A stretch of DNA of 64,000 nt from Mucilaginibacter yixingensis (GCF_041080815.1 NZ_CP160205.1:1860001-1924000), one strand, 5' to 3'. Shown: positions 16,472 to 26,151, numbered from the stretch's first letter. The notes: a model not told the origin generated them from the letters alone. Translations and numbers: made by a program.

Positions 16472-17821
16472 ATGAGTTCTAAATTTTTTATAGGTATTGC
16501 TGCGGCGTTATGCCTATTTGCTGCAAAGCCTGCCCTGGCGCAAAGCTATGATGTGGTAGTTGCTCAAGATGGCAGTGGCAAGTACACCAGCGTTCAGGCT
16601 GCAATTAATGCTGCGCCTTCTAATGGCACAAAACCCTATCGCATTTTTATTAAACACGGTGTATATAACGAGAAGCTTACTATCCCACAGGATAAAACCT
16701 TTCTGGAGTTTGTGGGTGAGAACGTGGCCAACACCATACTCACTTATGGCGATGGTAAAGGTGGTACCTCGGCTACCATCATTAATGCTGATGATGTGTT
16801 TTTTAAGGACCTTACGCTGGTCAACTCACAGGGCGCTATAGCCGATGGCCCGCAATCGCAAGCGGTTAGAACCACGCGAGATAGGGCAGTGTTCTTCAAT
16901 TGCCGTTTTATTAGCGGGCAAGATACCATGTACCTGGTGCGGGGCAAAACACGCGCCTATTTCCTGGCCTGCTACATTGACGGCAATACCGATTACATTT
17001 ATGGCGATGCCATAGGCTTGTTTGATAACTGCGTGATCTATGCACGCGATCGTCTGGATGGCAGCACCGGTGGGTACATTACTGCAGCCAGTACCAAACC
17101 AGATCAGCCTTATGGGTTAGTGTTTAGAAACTGCTTGTTGCCTGATAATCACGGTATCACCAACTATACCCTTGGCCGCCCATGGCAAAACGACAAGAAC
17201 ACGCGCGATAACGAGCTTCGCCGTGCGCATAACAAAACGGTGTTTCTAAACACTAAAATGGGTAGCTCGATTAAGCCCGAAGGCTGGTCGGCCTGGAACG
17301 ACGGCACCGACACCACAATTATCACCTATGCCGAGTACAACTCGCGTAAGTTTAACGGTGCACCGGTTGATGTGAGCCGCCGCCGTAGCTGGACACAGCA
17401 ATTAACTGCCGAGCAAGCCGCTCCATATTTTAAAGACGAAAATATCCTGGGCGACTGGAACCCATTTAAAACCTGGGCAGATTTGCCAGCTAAATCAACT
17501 GCCGCCGGTCAACAAGCCATCAGCAACCTGCTGGCGCGTGATAATGGCGGCAATATGTTATTGCAGTTCAATACCAGCTGGCCGGCCAGCGATGCATCGT
17601 TTGTGCTTTACAAAAGCGATGATAAAAAGACATTCAAAAAAGCAGACCAGCTGAAAGCTGGTAAAAATGATGTGATAGCTTTTCAGTTTAAAGATAAAGC
17701 TCCTGCTGATGGTCAGCATAGTTACTATGTCATCAGTGCAACCCAGGGCAAACAAACTTTTAGCTCTGATACACTTGATGTAAGCGGAGGTAAGTTGTTT
17801 CCGATGAAGAAGGGTAGATAA
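16472..17821 (+). CDS. CE8 pectinesterase
   Basis: De-esterifies methylated homogalacturonan, exposing carboxylates for lyases. The protein is 449 residues with a signal peptide (cleavage near LAQ-SYD). It shows the right-handed beta-helix and all CE8 signatures: Asp151 in GQDTMY and Asp174 in GNTDYIYGDA as catalytic acid and nucleophile, and Arg236 in LGRPW. GPQSQAV provides the oxyanion Gln. The last 100 residues form an extra beta domain resembling fibronectin III. It converges with the DUF5703 gene over a shared perfect terminator. Confidence 0.95.
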   Translation: MSSKFFIGIAAALCLFAAKPALAQSYDVVVAQDGSGKYTSVQAAINAAPSNGTKPYRIFIKHGVYNEKLTIPQDKTFLEFVGENVANTILTYGDGKGGTSATIINADDVFFKDLTLVNSQGAIADGPQSQAVRTTRDRAVFFNCRFISGQDTMYLVRGKTRAYFLACYIDGNTDYIYGDAIGLFDNCVIYARDRLDGSTGGYITAASTKPDQPYGLVFRNCLLPDNHGITNYTLGRPWQNDKNTRDNELRRAHNKTVFLNTKMGSSIKPEGWSAWNDGTDTTIITYAEYNSRKFNGAPVDVSRRRSWTQQLTAEQAAPYFKDENILGDWNPFKTWADLPAKSTAAGQQAISNLLARDNGGNMLLQFNTSWPASDASFVLYKSDDKKTFKKADQLKAGKNDVIAFQFKDKAPADGQHSYYVISATQGKQTFSSDTLDVSGGKLFPMKKGR

Positions 17822-17824
17822 ACA

Positions 17825-17880
17825 ATCCTGCATAAACTAAGAAGGCGCCTGTTTGGGCGCCTTCTTAGTTTATGCAGGAT
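17825..17880. terminator. Perfect bidirectional terminator
   Basis: A 25-bp perfect inverted repeat (17825-17849 and 17856-17880) with a 6-nt loop, lying between two converging genes. The GC-rich tip GGCGCC and the TTAGTTTATG flank serve both directions. Confidence 0.9.
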
Positions 17881-17887
17881 GCTCAAA

Positions 17888-20194
17888 TCAATTCCTGGCC
17901 TTCACAATCACCACATCAGCAGCGCGGCTGGCAGGGCTAACGTGCAGCTTGGTTACTTTACCTTTTTCTACGTGGGCCTCAATAGTGGTTTGGTAGGGGG
18001 CATGCAGTTTAAAGTCGGCTGTCCAATCACTTGGCCAGGCTGGGGTAAGTTGTATGCGTTTGCCATCACATTGGATCAGCATGTTTTGCAAGGTAATCAT
18101 ACCGTCGCCCCCGTTATCCAGATCGGGGATGTAATCATGCGCTGGTTTCCAAAACCATTTGAAACGTTGATCGCCATAGTTGTTAAACTCTGCAATGGCT
18201 GCTTTTTTGGCTTCAGATGTTAAACCGAGGATAGAGCTTTGGGTACCATCCTGTCCCCAGCAGGTGTTTTGCGGTGAACGACGGGCGGCATAAGTGTCTT
18301 GTGCTAACTCTAAACCTGGTTTACCTACGCCGTAGATGCGGTAAGGGAAGGCCACATATAGCTCGGGGTTTTCTGAGTTTCCTGGCTTGCCATATTTCTC
18401 GGCGGGCAAAATAGTTGGTTTGCCATCCGGATCACCCTCGCCCAGCGGTGGCAGTTTCCCTTTGGCGGTTTTGCCCACGGGTATTGGCGGCAGGTCATGC
18501 AGTGTCTTTGCCCATGCGGTACGTTGTTCCGCTGTGGTTAAGTCTGAAGGCAGGGCCAAGAGACGCGGAATGATGCTCATTAAACCGGCAATGTCCGGCG
18601 TTGGGTTAACGGCTGTAAGCTGATAAGTTTCCAATGATTGAGTTGGCGATATATTGATCTTACCATTAGCATCCCGTTGCCAGTGCAAATCATAATAAGT
18701 AACAATGGCATCAGCAAATGGTACCAATGACGCGCGAACAAAGGCTTTATCACCATAGTAATCATACTGATCCAGCATCTGGGCAATTACTTCCAGAGTG
18801 CCTTGTATGTGGTACTTCTGCCAGTGACTTACAATTTCGTTAGTAGGGTTATCCTTGCCAAAATCGCCTAAGCGGGGCATGCCCCAAAACTGCATAGTTT
18901 CCGGGTAGCTGGCACCAGCATGATGATAGTACAATTGGTTACGGTCTTTTTGGAAAGCCAGCGGTTTGGTATACATAGTAAACCACGGTTGCAACAAGTC
19001 GGTATCGCCGGTAGCAATCAGCGGCCAGTAGAGCAGACGATTATTCTGGTTCCAGTAGCTTTCGCCCCAGGCGCGGTAATCTGGCGAGTGGTTGTCTTTA
19101 TCCTCTTTGCCCTCTGCCATATCATGCCCCACGGTAAACAGGCCGCCATTAAATTTGGCCGGAATTTCGCCGCGCGATGAGGCCGCCACCATGAAACGTT
19201 GAATAGCATAGCCTTGCGACACTTTTTGCGCTTCTTCGCTACCAGACACGTGTACCCAGCTACGGTTCCAAAAATCAGCCCACCATTGATCGTGCGCTTT
19301 ACGGGCAGCGGTTAAATCTATGCTTGAAGCATTGTCCGCCAGTTTCATGATATGCTGATGCCAGCTGGCAGGCGATGCGGCTGCTGTTTCGCCCAATGCC
19401 ACAATATCCAGGCGTAATGATTGCTGGGCTTTGGCAGATGTTAGTGTGTTTGCATCCGTCTTTACAAATCCTTGTCCGCTTAGTACAGCACCGAAGGCGC
19501 GCTGATAAAGCGGGTCCGGGTATTTCTTTAGCAAACTCTCCAGGTGCTCCTGTTTCATCAGGTAAGGGTAGTAGCTATCGGCATTGTAATGGCACCAGGC
19601 TACGCGGTTGGCATCGGCCGGGAAGGTAACATCAGGCTTTAGTCTTGGCTGATGTTGGCCGCTCATCACAGCGGCAAAAGATGAATCTTGTGCGAAGGCC
19701 GAAATGGGCTCAGTTTTACGCCAAAACTCTGCGGTGGCGCTCATCTTACCGGCTGTTGCCAGTGCTGCCTGTACGTGTACTACCGGGTTGTTGGCATCAA
19801 TCCAAACAGAGATTTTGTTTTGCCCGCGATTGATCTCTATGCCTCCGCGTTCCAATTGCAGGGTCTGTGTAAAGCCAACGGTATCCGCAAATGGGTTTGG
19901 CGCGAGCTTGATACGTACACGGCCCAGTTTTACAATTTGGCCGTTTTCTGCCCAGGCATCAGCCTTGGCCAGTAAAATAATTAGGTCGCCGTTTTGCTCG
20001 GTCCACACGTTGGCGGCAATATCGCCATTGCCCAGCGGCATCGAGTCGTTCTCATTAGTGCCCAGCGTGTGCCAGGTAACATTGTTGGCTGTGGGTTGAG
20101 GATTGGTAGCAGGTTTCGCCGTTTGCGCCAAGGCTACAGAGCCTAGCGAAAGTAAAGAGAGTGTTAGAAGTGATCTGGAAAGTTTTAAATACAT
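17888..20194 (-). CDS. DUF5703 domain protein, GH95-like toroid enzyme
   Basis: A secreted 768-residue protein. The signal peptide is MYLKLSRSLLTLSLLSLGSVALAQ-like. The N-terminus has MPLGNGDIAANVWTEQNGDL, which parallels the GH95 start motif and marks DUF5703. The rest is an alpha/alpha-toroid-like region rich in Trp, with YRAWGESYWNQNNRLLYW and SHWQKYHIQGTLEVIAQML. DUF5703 proteins occur in polysaccharide utilisation loci, and the fold suggests glycoside hydrolase activity, but the substrate is unknown. It converges on the pectinesterase, so both may belong to the same pectin-responsive set. Alternative: a carbohydrate-binding or isomerase-like toroid. Confidence 0.75.
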   Translation of the reverse strand: MYLKLSRSLLTLSLLSLGSVALAQTAKPATNPQPTANNVTWHTLGTNENDSMPLGNGDIAANVWTEQNGDLIILLAKADAWAENGQIVKLGRVRIKLAPNPFADTVGFTQTLQLERGGIEINRGQNKISVWIDANNPVVHVQAALATAGKMSATAEFWRKTEPISAFAQDSSFAAVMSGQHQPRLKPDVTFPADANRVAWCHYNADSYYPYLMKQEHLESLLKKYPDPLYQRAFGAVLSGQGFVKTDANTLTSAKAQQSLRLDIVALGETAAASPASWHQHIMKLADNASSIDLTAARKAHDQWWADFWNRSWVHVSGSEEAQKVSQGYAIQRFMVAASSRGEIPAKFNGGLFTVGHDMAEGKEDKDNHSPDYRAWGESYWNQNNRLLYWPLIATGDTDLLQPWFTMYTKPLAFQKDRNQLYYHHAGASYPETMQFWGMPRLGDFGKDNPTNEIVSHWQKYHIQGTLEVIAQMLDQYDYYGDKAFVRASLVPFADAIVTYYDLHWQRDANGKINISPTQSLETYQLTAVNPTPDIAGLMSIIPRLLALPSDLTTAEQRTAWAKTLHDLPPIPVGKTAKGKLPPLGEGDPDGKPTILPAEKYGKPGNSENPELYVAFPYRIYGVGKPGLELAQDTYAARRSPQNTCWGQDGTQSSILGLTSEAKKAAIAEFNNYGDQRFKWFWKPAHDYIPDLDNGGDGMITLQNMLIQCDGKRIQLTPAWPSDWTADFKLHAPYQTTIEAHVEKGKVTKLHVSPASRAADVVIVKARN

Positions 20195-20398
20195 GTAGGA
20201 TTAATTGGTGTTGTGAATTTAGATAACAAACCTAAATGAAGTGCATAGCCTATAGGTCTATTATTTGCCCGATAAGGTTGAAAAAACATCAGTAACAGGA
20301 ATGTTGCGTTGGCGGCTGGCAGTTTTTCTGATTAAATGGGCACTTATATTCTGTTTTACTAAATCATTATTAATTTGCCAATGCTTTATCACGACGTA

Positions 20399-21586
20399 AT
20401 GAAAATAACCGACGCCATTGATCTGCTTAAATCATACAAAGGGCCAGATAGATTGACTTTCCGCCCACCCGCAAGCGAAGAGCTAATTGCCGGTTTTGAG
20501 CAGTCTTTTGGTGTTGCCCTGCCTGGTGATTTCAAAACTTTCTATCGGTTTGCCAACGGCTTTGAAGGAGAGGAGGACATGTTTAATATGATATCTCTTG
20601 AAGAGATACACGTAGATAAATCCGATAACAATGGTTTTCCTATAGCCGAATACATGATCTATAGTGATAGCTGGGAACTGCAAGTTAATCCGCTGAATGA
20701 AAACGGATATGTAATTTCTTATAGCGGTCTTGAACTAACGCATTCGCTCGGAGAGTTTATTGGCCGTTTTTTAAAAGGAGGAGTGCTTGGAGGTTATGGT
20801 CTCTATTTTTGGCACGATGAAATGCGTGCAAAGCACAACGGTCCATCTAAACCAGAGAAGTTTGCAAGGCTCTTAGCTATATTCAGGTGGGGGCTTATTA
20901 ACCGTATTATCGAAATTGAACAGGTAAAGGACTGGGCAGATCATATAGTACTGACAGAAGAGGAGCCGGACTACTTCTTTATGGAACTATCGATGGCGAA
21001 AGATGCTAATGGGGTGATAGCCCTTCTTGATACGCAGAAACGCGAAGAAGATGTGATATTTAGGCGGGTGCTTTTTGGACTGATCTATAATTGTCTTATA
21101 AAAGCACCTATAGCCCCTTCGGATGCTATGGATATGCTATATCGCCTCAATTCTATTGATGTTCTTACGTATGCCGAATTTAGCAGTATTATCAATATTG
21201 AAGATGCATTTGATTGTGGGGAGATTGAGGCTAAAGATGATATTCTTGTTTTCTTAGAACAGTATAAATCTTTTAGTCTCTTTAATTATGATATGTGGGA
21301 GTGTTATAATAGAAAATTAGAGGAAGAGTTTAGTGTTGTAGAACGCGATAATAGTCGAAAAGCTGCCTGGCAGGCATTGGTTTCCAAAGAGAGAGCTAAG
21401 CCACTTACCAAATCAAAAGCATTTGCAGTGATTGGATTATTGGCTGTAGTTTTTATGAGCCTGGCTTACTTGGCATCTATGTATCGCGATAGTTTTGGAA
21501 ACCCAATAGCGTTATCACCAATTATAACGTTACTGCTTATGCTATTCTTTTTATCAGCCAAGGCCACCATAAAAAGGATTTATTAA
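20399..21586 (+). CDS. SMI1/KNR4 (SUKH) protein with C-terminal membrane anchor
   Basis: Residues 1-130 match the SUKH superfamily (RPPASEELIAGFEQSFGVALPGDFKTFYRFANGFEGEEDM). In bacteria this fold often serves as an immunity protein against polymorphic toxins, or as a scaffold. A long helical middle follows, then two hydrophobic segments near the C-terminus (FAVIGLLAVVFMSLAYLASM and IALSPIITLLLMLFFLSA), which put the SUKH domain on the membrane. In-frame starts exist at 20375 (TTG), 20381 and 20399; I prefer 20399 (MKITDAIDLL). No toxin partner is visible. The gene is isolated between the DUF5703 promoter region and the OmpA lipoprotein. Confidence 0.75.
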   Translation: MKITDAIDLLKSYKGPDRLTFRPPASEELIAGFEQSFGVALPGDFKTFYRFANGFEGEEDMFNMISLEEIHVDKSDNNGFPIAEYMIYSDSWELQVNPLNENGYVISYSGLELTHSLGEFIGRFLKGGVLGGYGLYFWHDEMRAKHNGPSKPEKFARLLAIFRWGLINRIIEIEQVKDWADHIVLTEEEPDYFFMELSMAKDANGVIALLDTQKREEDVIFRRVLFGLIYNCLIKAPIAPSDAMDMLYRLNSIDVLTYAEFSSIINIEDAFDCGEIEAKDDILVFLEQYKSFSLFNYDMWECYNRKLEEEFSVVERDNSRKAAWQALVSKERAKPLTKSKAFAVIGLLAVVFMSLAYLASMYRDSFGNPIALSPIITLLLMLFFLSAKATIKRIY

Positions 21587-21660
21587 TTAACGATGTGATA
21601 GCAAATTCATACTAAACGCCCTGCATCCCCGTTCTAACCCAAACCAGAATCATCATAACT

Positions 21661-22191
21661 ATGAAAACATTAAATAATCTTTTAACCATAGCAGCGCTTG
21701 CCGTTGCGCTTACGTTTTCGGCTTGTAAGGCCAAAAAGATAGTTGCTAAAACAGAGCCGAAACCGGCGCCAGCGTCAGAAGCACAACAGGCAGCGCCGCC
21801 TGTGCAGCAAGCAGCTCCGGCACAGGCCGAAGAATCAGCTCCGGCTCCGGTAAAAGCTAACTACAGCTTCGCTAACATTCAGTTTGAGTTTGACTCTGGT
21901 GTGCTAAAAACCGATTCATACCCCGCGCTGGATAAAGCTGCTGCGGAGATGAAGAAAGATCAGTCGGTAACTTTCCTGCTGGCGGGTAACTCATCTGCCG
22001 AGGGTAGCGACGAGCACAATATGATGCTGTCTGTAGAACGTGCCAACGCGGTAAAAACCTACCTGGTAAACAGCGGTGTAAAAGCTGATAACCTGACAGT
22101 GAAAGGTTTTGGCGAAAGCAAGCCGATTGCAGATAACAAAACAGAGGCCGGCAGGGTACTGAACCGCAGGGTAGAGATTAAGAAACAATAG
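21661..22191 (+). CDS. OmpA-family lipoprotein
   Basis: A 176-residue lipoprotein. The N-terminal signal ends at a lipobox (FSAC) around residue 20, then a Pro/Ala/Gln linker, then the peptidoglycan-binding OmpA C-terminal domain (FEFDSGVLKTDSYPALDKAA, SVERANAVKTYLVNSGV, KPIADNKTEAGRVLNRRVEI). It resembles Pal-type proteins that tie the outer membrane to the cell wall. It is followed by a perfect terminator at 22213, so it is a single-gene unit. Confidence 0.92.
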   Translation: MKTLNNLLTIAALAVALTFSACKAKKIVAKTEPKPAPASEAQQAAPPVQQAAPAQAEESAPAPVKANYSFANIQFEFDSGVLKTDSYPALDKAAAEMKKDQSVTFLLAGNSSAEGSDEHNMMLSVERANAVKTYLVNSGVKADNLTVKGFGESKPIADNKTEAGRVLNRRVEIKKQ

Positions 22192-22212
22192 TGTTATATC
22201 TAGATATAATTG

Positions 22213-22242
22213 AACGGCCCGAAATGTATATTTCGGGCCGTT
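22213..22242 (+). terminator. Terminator after the OmpA gene
   Basis: A 13-bp perfect stem (AACGGCCCGAAAT and its complement) with a 4-nt loop and a T-rich tail. Confidence 0.9.
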
Positions 22243-22347
22243 TTGTTTTTAGCCGGTCGGCCTCCCAAACATGCGCAGCAGTAAATGTTGAATAAATAGA
22301 TTTGCTTATCAACGCCAACAATCGTTTACTTTGAAACAAAAAACATC

Positions 22348-23125
22348 ATGCCAGAACTACCCGACCTGCAGGCCTTCAGTCATAACCTTACTAAAAGGCT
22401 CAAAGGCAAAACGCTGAAAGAAGTGATTGTGACCGTTGATAAGAAATTGAAAGCATCAGCAACAGAGCTGAACGACGCACTTGCCGGTCATGAGTTAGAA
22501 AAAGTGGAGCGTGCCGGTAAAGAACTGCGCATTGATTTTAAAGGCGGCCATAGCCTGGGCCTGCACCTGATGCTCCACGGCAACCTGGCACTATACAACG
22601 AGGGCGATGATAAACCCAAATTTGAGATCATTACCCTGGCATTTAAAGACGGCACCCATCTGGCCATGACTGATTTTCAGAAAGCAGCAACGCCAACCCT
22701 CGACCCGGAAGAAAGCAAGGTGCCCGACGCGCTGGATGCCGACGCTAGTGCTCTCGCCGCCAGGTTTGCCAAAACTAAAACGCCGGTTAAAACTGTGCTG
22801 ATGGATCAGAAAGTATTACGGGGGCATTGGCAACGCCTATGCCGATGAAATTTTGTGGCATGCCCGTGTTTCGCCCTTCTCGCCGGCCAATAAAATACCG
22901 GCGGATAAGGTGAAAGTGCTGGTAAAGTCTATTAAAGACGTGTTAAACAATGCCCTGGAACAGATATTGAAGGCCCAGCCCGACATCATCAGCGGCGAGG
23001 TACGCGATTTTCTGGTGGTGCATCAGCCGCGCAAAAAGGAAACACCGGGTGGCAAAACTATTCATCAGAACGAAATAGGCGGCCGTAAAACTTATTATAC
23101 CGATGAGCAGGAAGTGTTTGAATAA
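22348..23125 (+). pseudogene. Fpg/Nei DNA glycosylase broken by a single-base frameshift
   Basis: Base-excision repair glycosylase reading in two frames, 22348-22848 and 22853-23125. The N-terminus is MPELPDLQ with the catalytic Pro2-Glu3 pair. Frame 1 ends with LMDQKVLRG, then a wrong tail; frame 2 continues with GNAYADEILWHARVSP, the family's helix-two-turns-helix. The break coincides with a run of five G's at 22820-22824; removing one G rejoins GIGN. The C-terminus (GGRKTYYTDEQE) has no Cys4 zinc finger, so this is a 'zincless' type. It may be a true mutation or a homopolymer sequencing error. Confidence 0.85.
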
Positions 23126-23200
23126 GTTGCTTCGAACTGATTTGCGCATCTCATAAATCAGCCTTATTTTTAGGGGCTTGCAATTAAAAGCCTACAGCTA

Positions 23201-23902
23201 GTGAATGATTACCTGCTTTTTATAGATACCGAGGCATCGGGCCTGCCCCAAAATTGGTCTGAACCTTTAACCAATACTGCCAACTGGCCCAATGCCGTAC
23301 AGGTGGCCTGGGTGCTTTATGATAAAAACAGGAACGAAGTAAAGCGTCAGAACCATTACATCAGCAATAATGATTTTACCATCAGTGCTGATGCGCAGCG
23401 CATTCACGGTCTAACGGTTGATTTTCTGGCCACAAATGGCGAGAGCAGGGCAGAGGTGCTAAAAAAGCTGACTGCCGATATAGAGCAATACAAACCCATG
23501 CTGGTGGGCCACTTCTTAAAGCTGGATTATTACGTGCTGAGTGCAGACTATAATCGCGAGGAGATGGCCAACCCGATGGATAAGTTGCCGATGTTTTGTA
23601 CCATGCTTTCAAGCCGGTACCTGGCGCGCAACCCTATGCCTCGGCAAATGCGGTTGGATGAGCTGTATAGTATCCTTTTTCGTACCGAACTGCAAAACTC
23701 GCATCAGGCGCAGCATGATGCAGAGGCCACAGCCAGGTGTTTCTTTGAGTTACAGGAGAGCGGAGAGATTAACAGCAAACTGATCCGTGAGCAAAACGCC
23801 GATGCTCAAAAGTGGAAAGAACCCACGGTAAATACCCAGGGCTGCTTTATTCCAGCATTAATGCTGGCACTTACCGGCATCATAATTTATCTTTTGATAT
23901 GA
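23201..23902 (+). CDS. DEDDh 3'-5' exonuclease with C-terminal membrane segment
   Basis: A 233-residue protein starting with GTG. Exonuclease motifs: FIDTEASG (D-x-E, Exo I), VGHFLKLDYYVL (Exo II Asp) and HQAQHDAEAT (H....D, Exo III), as in DnaQ-like enzymes. A hydrophobic segment at the very end (PALMLALTGIIIYLLI) is unusual and suggests membrane tethering. The stop overlaps the next gene's start in an ATGA, so the two are translationally coupled. Confidence 0.85.
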   Translation: MNDYLLFIDTEASGLPQNWSEPLTNTANWPNAVQVAWVLYDKNRNEVKRQNHYISNNDFTISADAQRIHGLTVDFLATNGESRAEVLKKLTADIEQYKPMLVGHFLKLDYYVLSADYNREEMANPMDKLPMFCTMLSSRYLARNPMPRQMRLDELYSILFRTELQNSHQAQHDAEATARCFFELQESGEINSKLIREQNADAQKWKEPTVNTQGCFIPALMLALTGIIIYLLI

Positions 23903-25806
23903 ACGAACGCGCAGATTTTCTGAAAACCGTAGCACCCTTTGATACCTTGCCCGACGAGGTGTTAGAGACTGTTGCTGCCCAGTTGCAGGAGATCAGCTTC
24001 AAAAAAGATACCATCATTTACCAGGAAGGGGTGTCTAAAATGAAAGGCGTTGATATTATTGTGAAAGGGAGCTATGAGTCTTTCTTTTATGATAGTATGC
24101 AAAACAAACGCCTGCCCGAAGAACATGGCCCGGGTTTTTGTTATGGCGGCGTATCCATATTGCTGAACCGCCGCCAATCGTTACGCACGGTGATGGCCAC
24201 CAAGGGTACGCTGGTTTACTTTCTTCACCGTCGCGATTTCAGGACTTTGTGCCGCACTTATGAATCGTTTTTTCATCATTTCAGCGCCGAGTTTGGTAAA
24301 CGGATGCAAAACGAGGAGTTTGCGCATTTCTTTAAGCGCCCCGCCAATTTTGAAGAAAGCTACCTGGCTGCAGATCAGCTTTATACGCGGAAGATTGGAA
24401 GTGTAGAATACCGGTCAATAGTGCAATGTAAAGATAGTACGCCCATTTTTGAAGCGGCCAAAGTAATGGCTAAGCAAAAGGTAAGCTGCTTGTTTGTAAC
24501 AGATGATGCCGGTAAAATTATAGGCTATGTAACCGATATTACCCTGCGCGATCTGGTAATTGCCCAAAAGCGCAACCCAGACGACGCTGTGCAAACTATA
24601 ATGGCCAACCCGGTGGTAAGTGTTGACGCCGGCGCCTATGTGTATGAGGCGTTGCTGATGATGTTCAGCACTAAAACACGTTATCTGTTGGTAGAGCGCG
24701 ATGGCGAGTTTATTGGCTCGCTGAGCCGGAACAAACTGTTAAGCGAAGAGGCTGAATCGCCGCTGGTGTTTGTGCAGGCAGTAAAATCGGCTGTGTCTGA
24801 CGAGGAACTGAAGAAGAAATGGGAGGCCGTGCCTGCCTTTGTGAACCAATTGCTGCAACGCGGGGTTAATGCGCAGATAGCCAATCAGGTAATTACCACT
24901 ATTGCCGATACCATTGCCCAAAAAGTAATAGAGCAGGTAATAGCCGATATGGGCCCACCGCCCGCGCGTTTTGTGTTTATGGTGCTGGGTAGCGAGGGCC
25001 GTAAAGAGCAAACTTTTAAAACCGATCAGGATAACGCCATTATTTACGAGGATAAGGCCAATGAGCATAGGGAAGAGGTACGCGCCTATTTCCTGGAACT
25101 GGCCGACCGCGTATCTACACGACTTAATAACACGGGCTTTGTATTTTGCAGCGGTGGCTTTATGGCCAAAAATCCTAAATGGACACACTCACTATCGCAC
25201 TGGAAACGCAATTATGAGTACTGGATGGATGAATCGATTCCCGAAACGGTGATTAATTTCTCTACCTTCTTTGATTGCCGTTCTATTTATGGCGATGAAT
25301 CTATCATTACCGAACTGCACGATTTTATTAAAGAACTGCTGCAGAAGCCGTTGGATAAGCTCTTCTTCCACATGGCTAAAAATGCGTTGCAGTATGAGCC
25401 GCCGCTCACCTTCTTCCGCAATATCCGCACGTTTACTAAAGGCTCTCGCGAGGTGTTTGATATCAAACGAACCATGTCGCCTATAGTAGATATGATCCGC
25501 GTGTACGCGCTCAAGCATAGTATCTTCAAGGTAAATACCGGCGAACGTTTAAAAGCGCTTTATGAGAAAGGCATTTTTAACGAGGCCGACTATCATGAGC
25601 TAAGTCAATCGTACTATTTCCTGATGAGCATGCGCCTCAAAAAGCAGGCCCGCCAGCTGATGTATGATCATACGGATCCGGATAATTATATTGACATCAA
25701 TGGCCTTACCAATATTGAACAAGTAACACTTAAAGAAATTTTCAGGGTAATCCAGCAATTCCAGTCGCGCCTGAAAATGAGTTTCACTAATAGCCTACTC
25801 GGCTAG
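23899..25806 (+). CDS. CNMP-binding, CBS-pair, DUF294 nucleotidyltransferase-like protein
   Basis: A 635-residue cytosolic protein. The start at 23899 (MNERADFLKTVAPF) is used, since upstream in-frame codons lie inside the exonuclease gene. Domains in order: cyclic-nucleotide-binding fold (about 1-130), tandem CBS domains (about 160-285), then a DUF294 putative nucleotidyltransferase (GSEGRKEQTFKTDQDNAI) and its all-alpha C-terminal domain. The family is related to GlnD uridylyltransferases and probably senses small molecules. Overlap of 4 bp with the exonuclease suggests a joint function, such as controlled nucleic-acid turnover; that is inference. Confidence 0.9.
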   Translation: MNERADFLKTVAPFDTLPDEVLETVAAQLQEISFKKDTIIYQEGVSKMKGVDIIVKGSYESFFYDSMQNKRLPEEHGPGFCYGGVSILLNRRQSLRTVMATKGTLVYFLHRRDFRTLCRTYESFFHHFSAEFGKRMQNEEFAHFFKRPANFEESYLAADQLYTRKIGSVEYRSIVQCKDSTPIFEAAKVMAKQKVSCLFVTDDAGKIIGYVTDITLRDLVIAQKRNPDDAVQTIMANPVVSVDAGAYVYEALLMMFSTKTRYLLVERDGEFIGSLSRNKLLSEEAESPLVFVQAVKSAVSDEELKKKWEAVPAFVNQLLQRGVNAQIANQVITTIADTIAQKVIEQVIADMGPPPARFVFMVLGSEGRKEQTFKTDQDNAIIYEDKANEHREEVRAYFLELADRVSTRLNNTGFVFCSGGFMAKNPKWTHSLSHWKRNYEYWMDESIPETVINFSTFFDCRSIYGDESIITELHDFIKELLQKPLDKLFFHMAKNALQYEPPLTFFRNIRTFTKGSREVFDIKRTMSPIVDMIRVYALKHSIFKVNTGERLKALYEKGIFNEADYHELSQSYYFLMSMRLKKQARQLMYDHTDPDNYIDINGLTNIEQVTLKEIFRVIQQFQSRLKMSFTNSLLG

Positions 25807-26040
25807 TCAGCCATCTTTTTTCTTCTTTTTTCCTCTCAAGGCTACCTCTTTTTGCCTATCGATGAAAAATTAACCGTTGTCTTTGTGTTTTGGAAGTTAA
25901 TTTAATTTCTATTAGTTAAAACTAATTAATATTAGATAAAATTTTAATTAAAAATTAGGTTTTATTCTAAAAAGTTTTAAATATTGTAAAACAATCCCAA
26001 ATGGTGGTTGTACTACCTATCCATCTATCTAATTAATGCA
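25807..26040. other. AT-rich intergenic stretch
   Basis: Strongly AT-rich (25900-25990) with no open reading frame showing family signal. It ends at the start of the small membrane ORF. Promoter activity is plausible, with nothing more specific visible. Confidence 0.4.
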
Positions 26041-26151
26041 ATGCCGGTAAGAGACAGAAAATATGAAAACAGACTGCAGTGGCTGTTAGGTCTACTCATC
26101 TGGGCTGTAATTTTATGCCAGGTTATCTTTGTGCTTGTTAAGCATCATTAA
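26041..26151 (+). CDS. Small single-span membrane protein (36 residues)
   Basis: ATG to TAA frame with a charged N-terminus (MPVRDRKYENRLQ) followed by one hydrophobic helix of about 20 residues and ending in KHH. The pattern of positive-inside charge and a clean transmembrane helix resembles genuine small membrane proteins. It is not known to me and has no conserved neighbour in the window. It could be chance, since the frame is short. Confidence 0.4.
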   Translation: MPVRDRKYENRLQWLLGLLIWAVILCQVIFVLVKHH

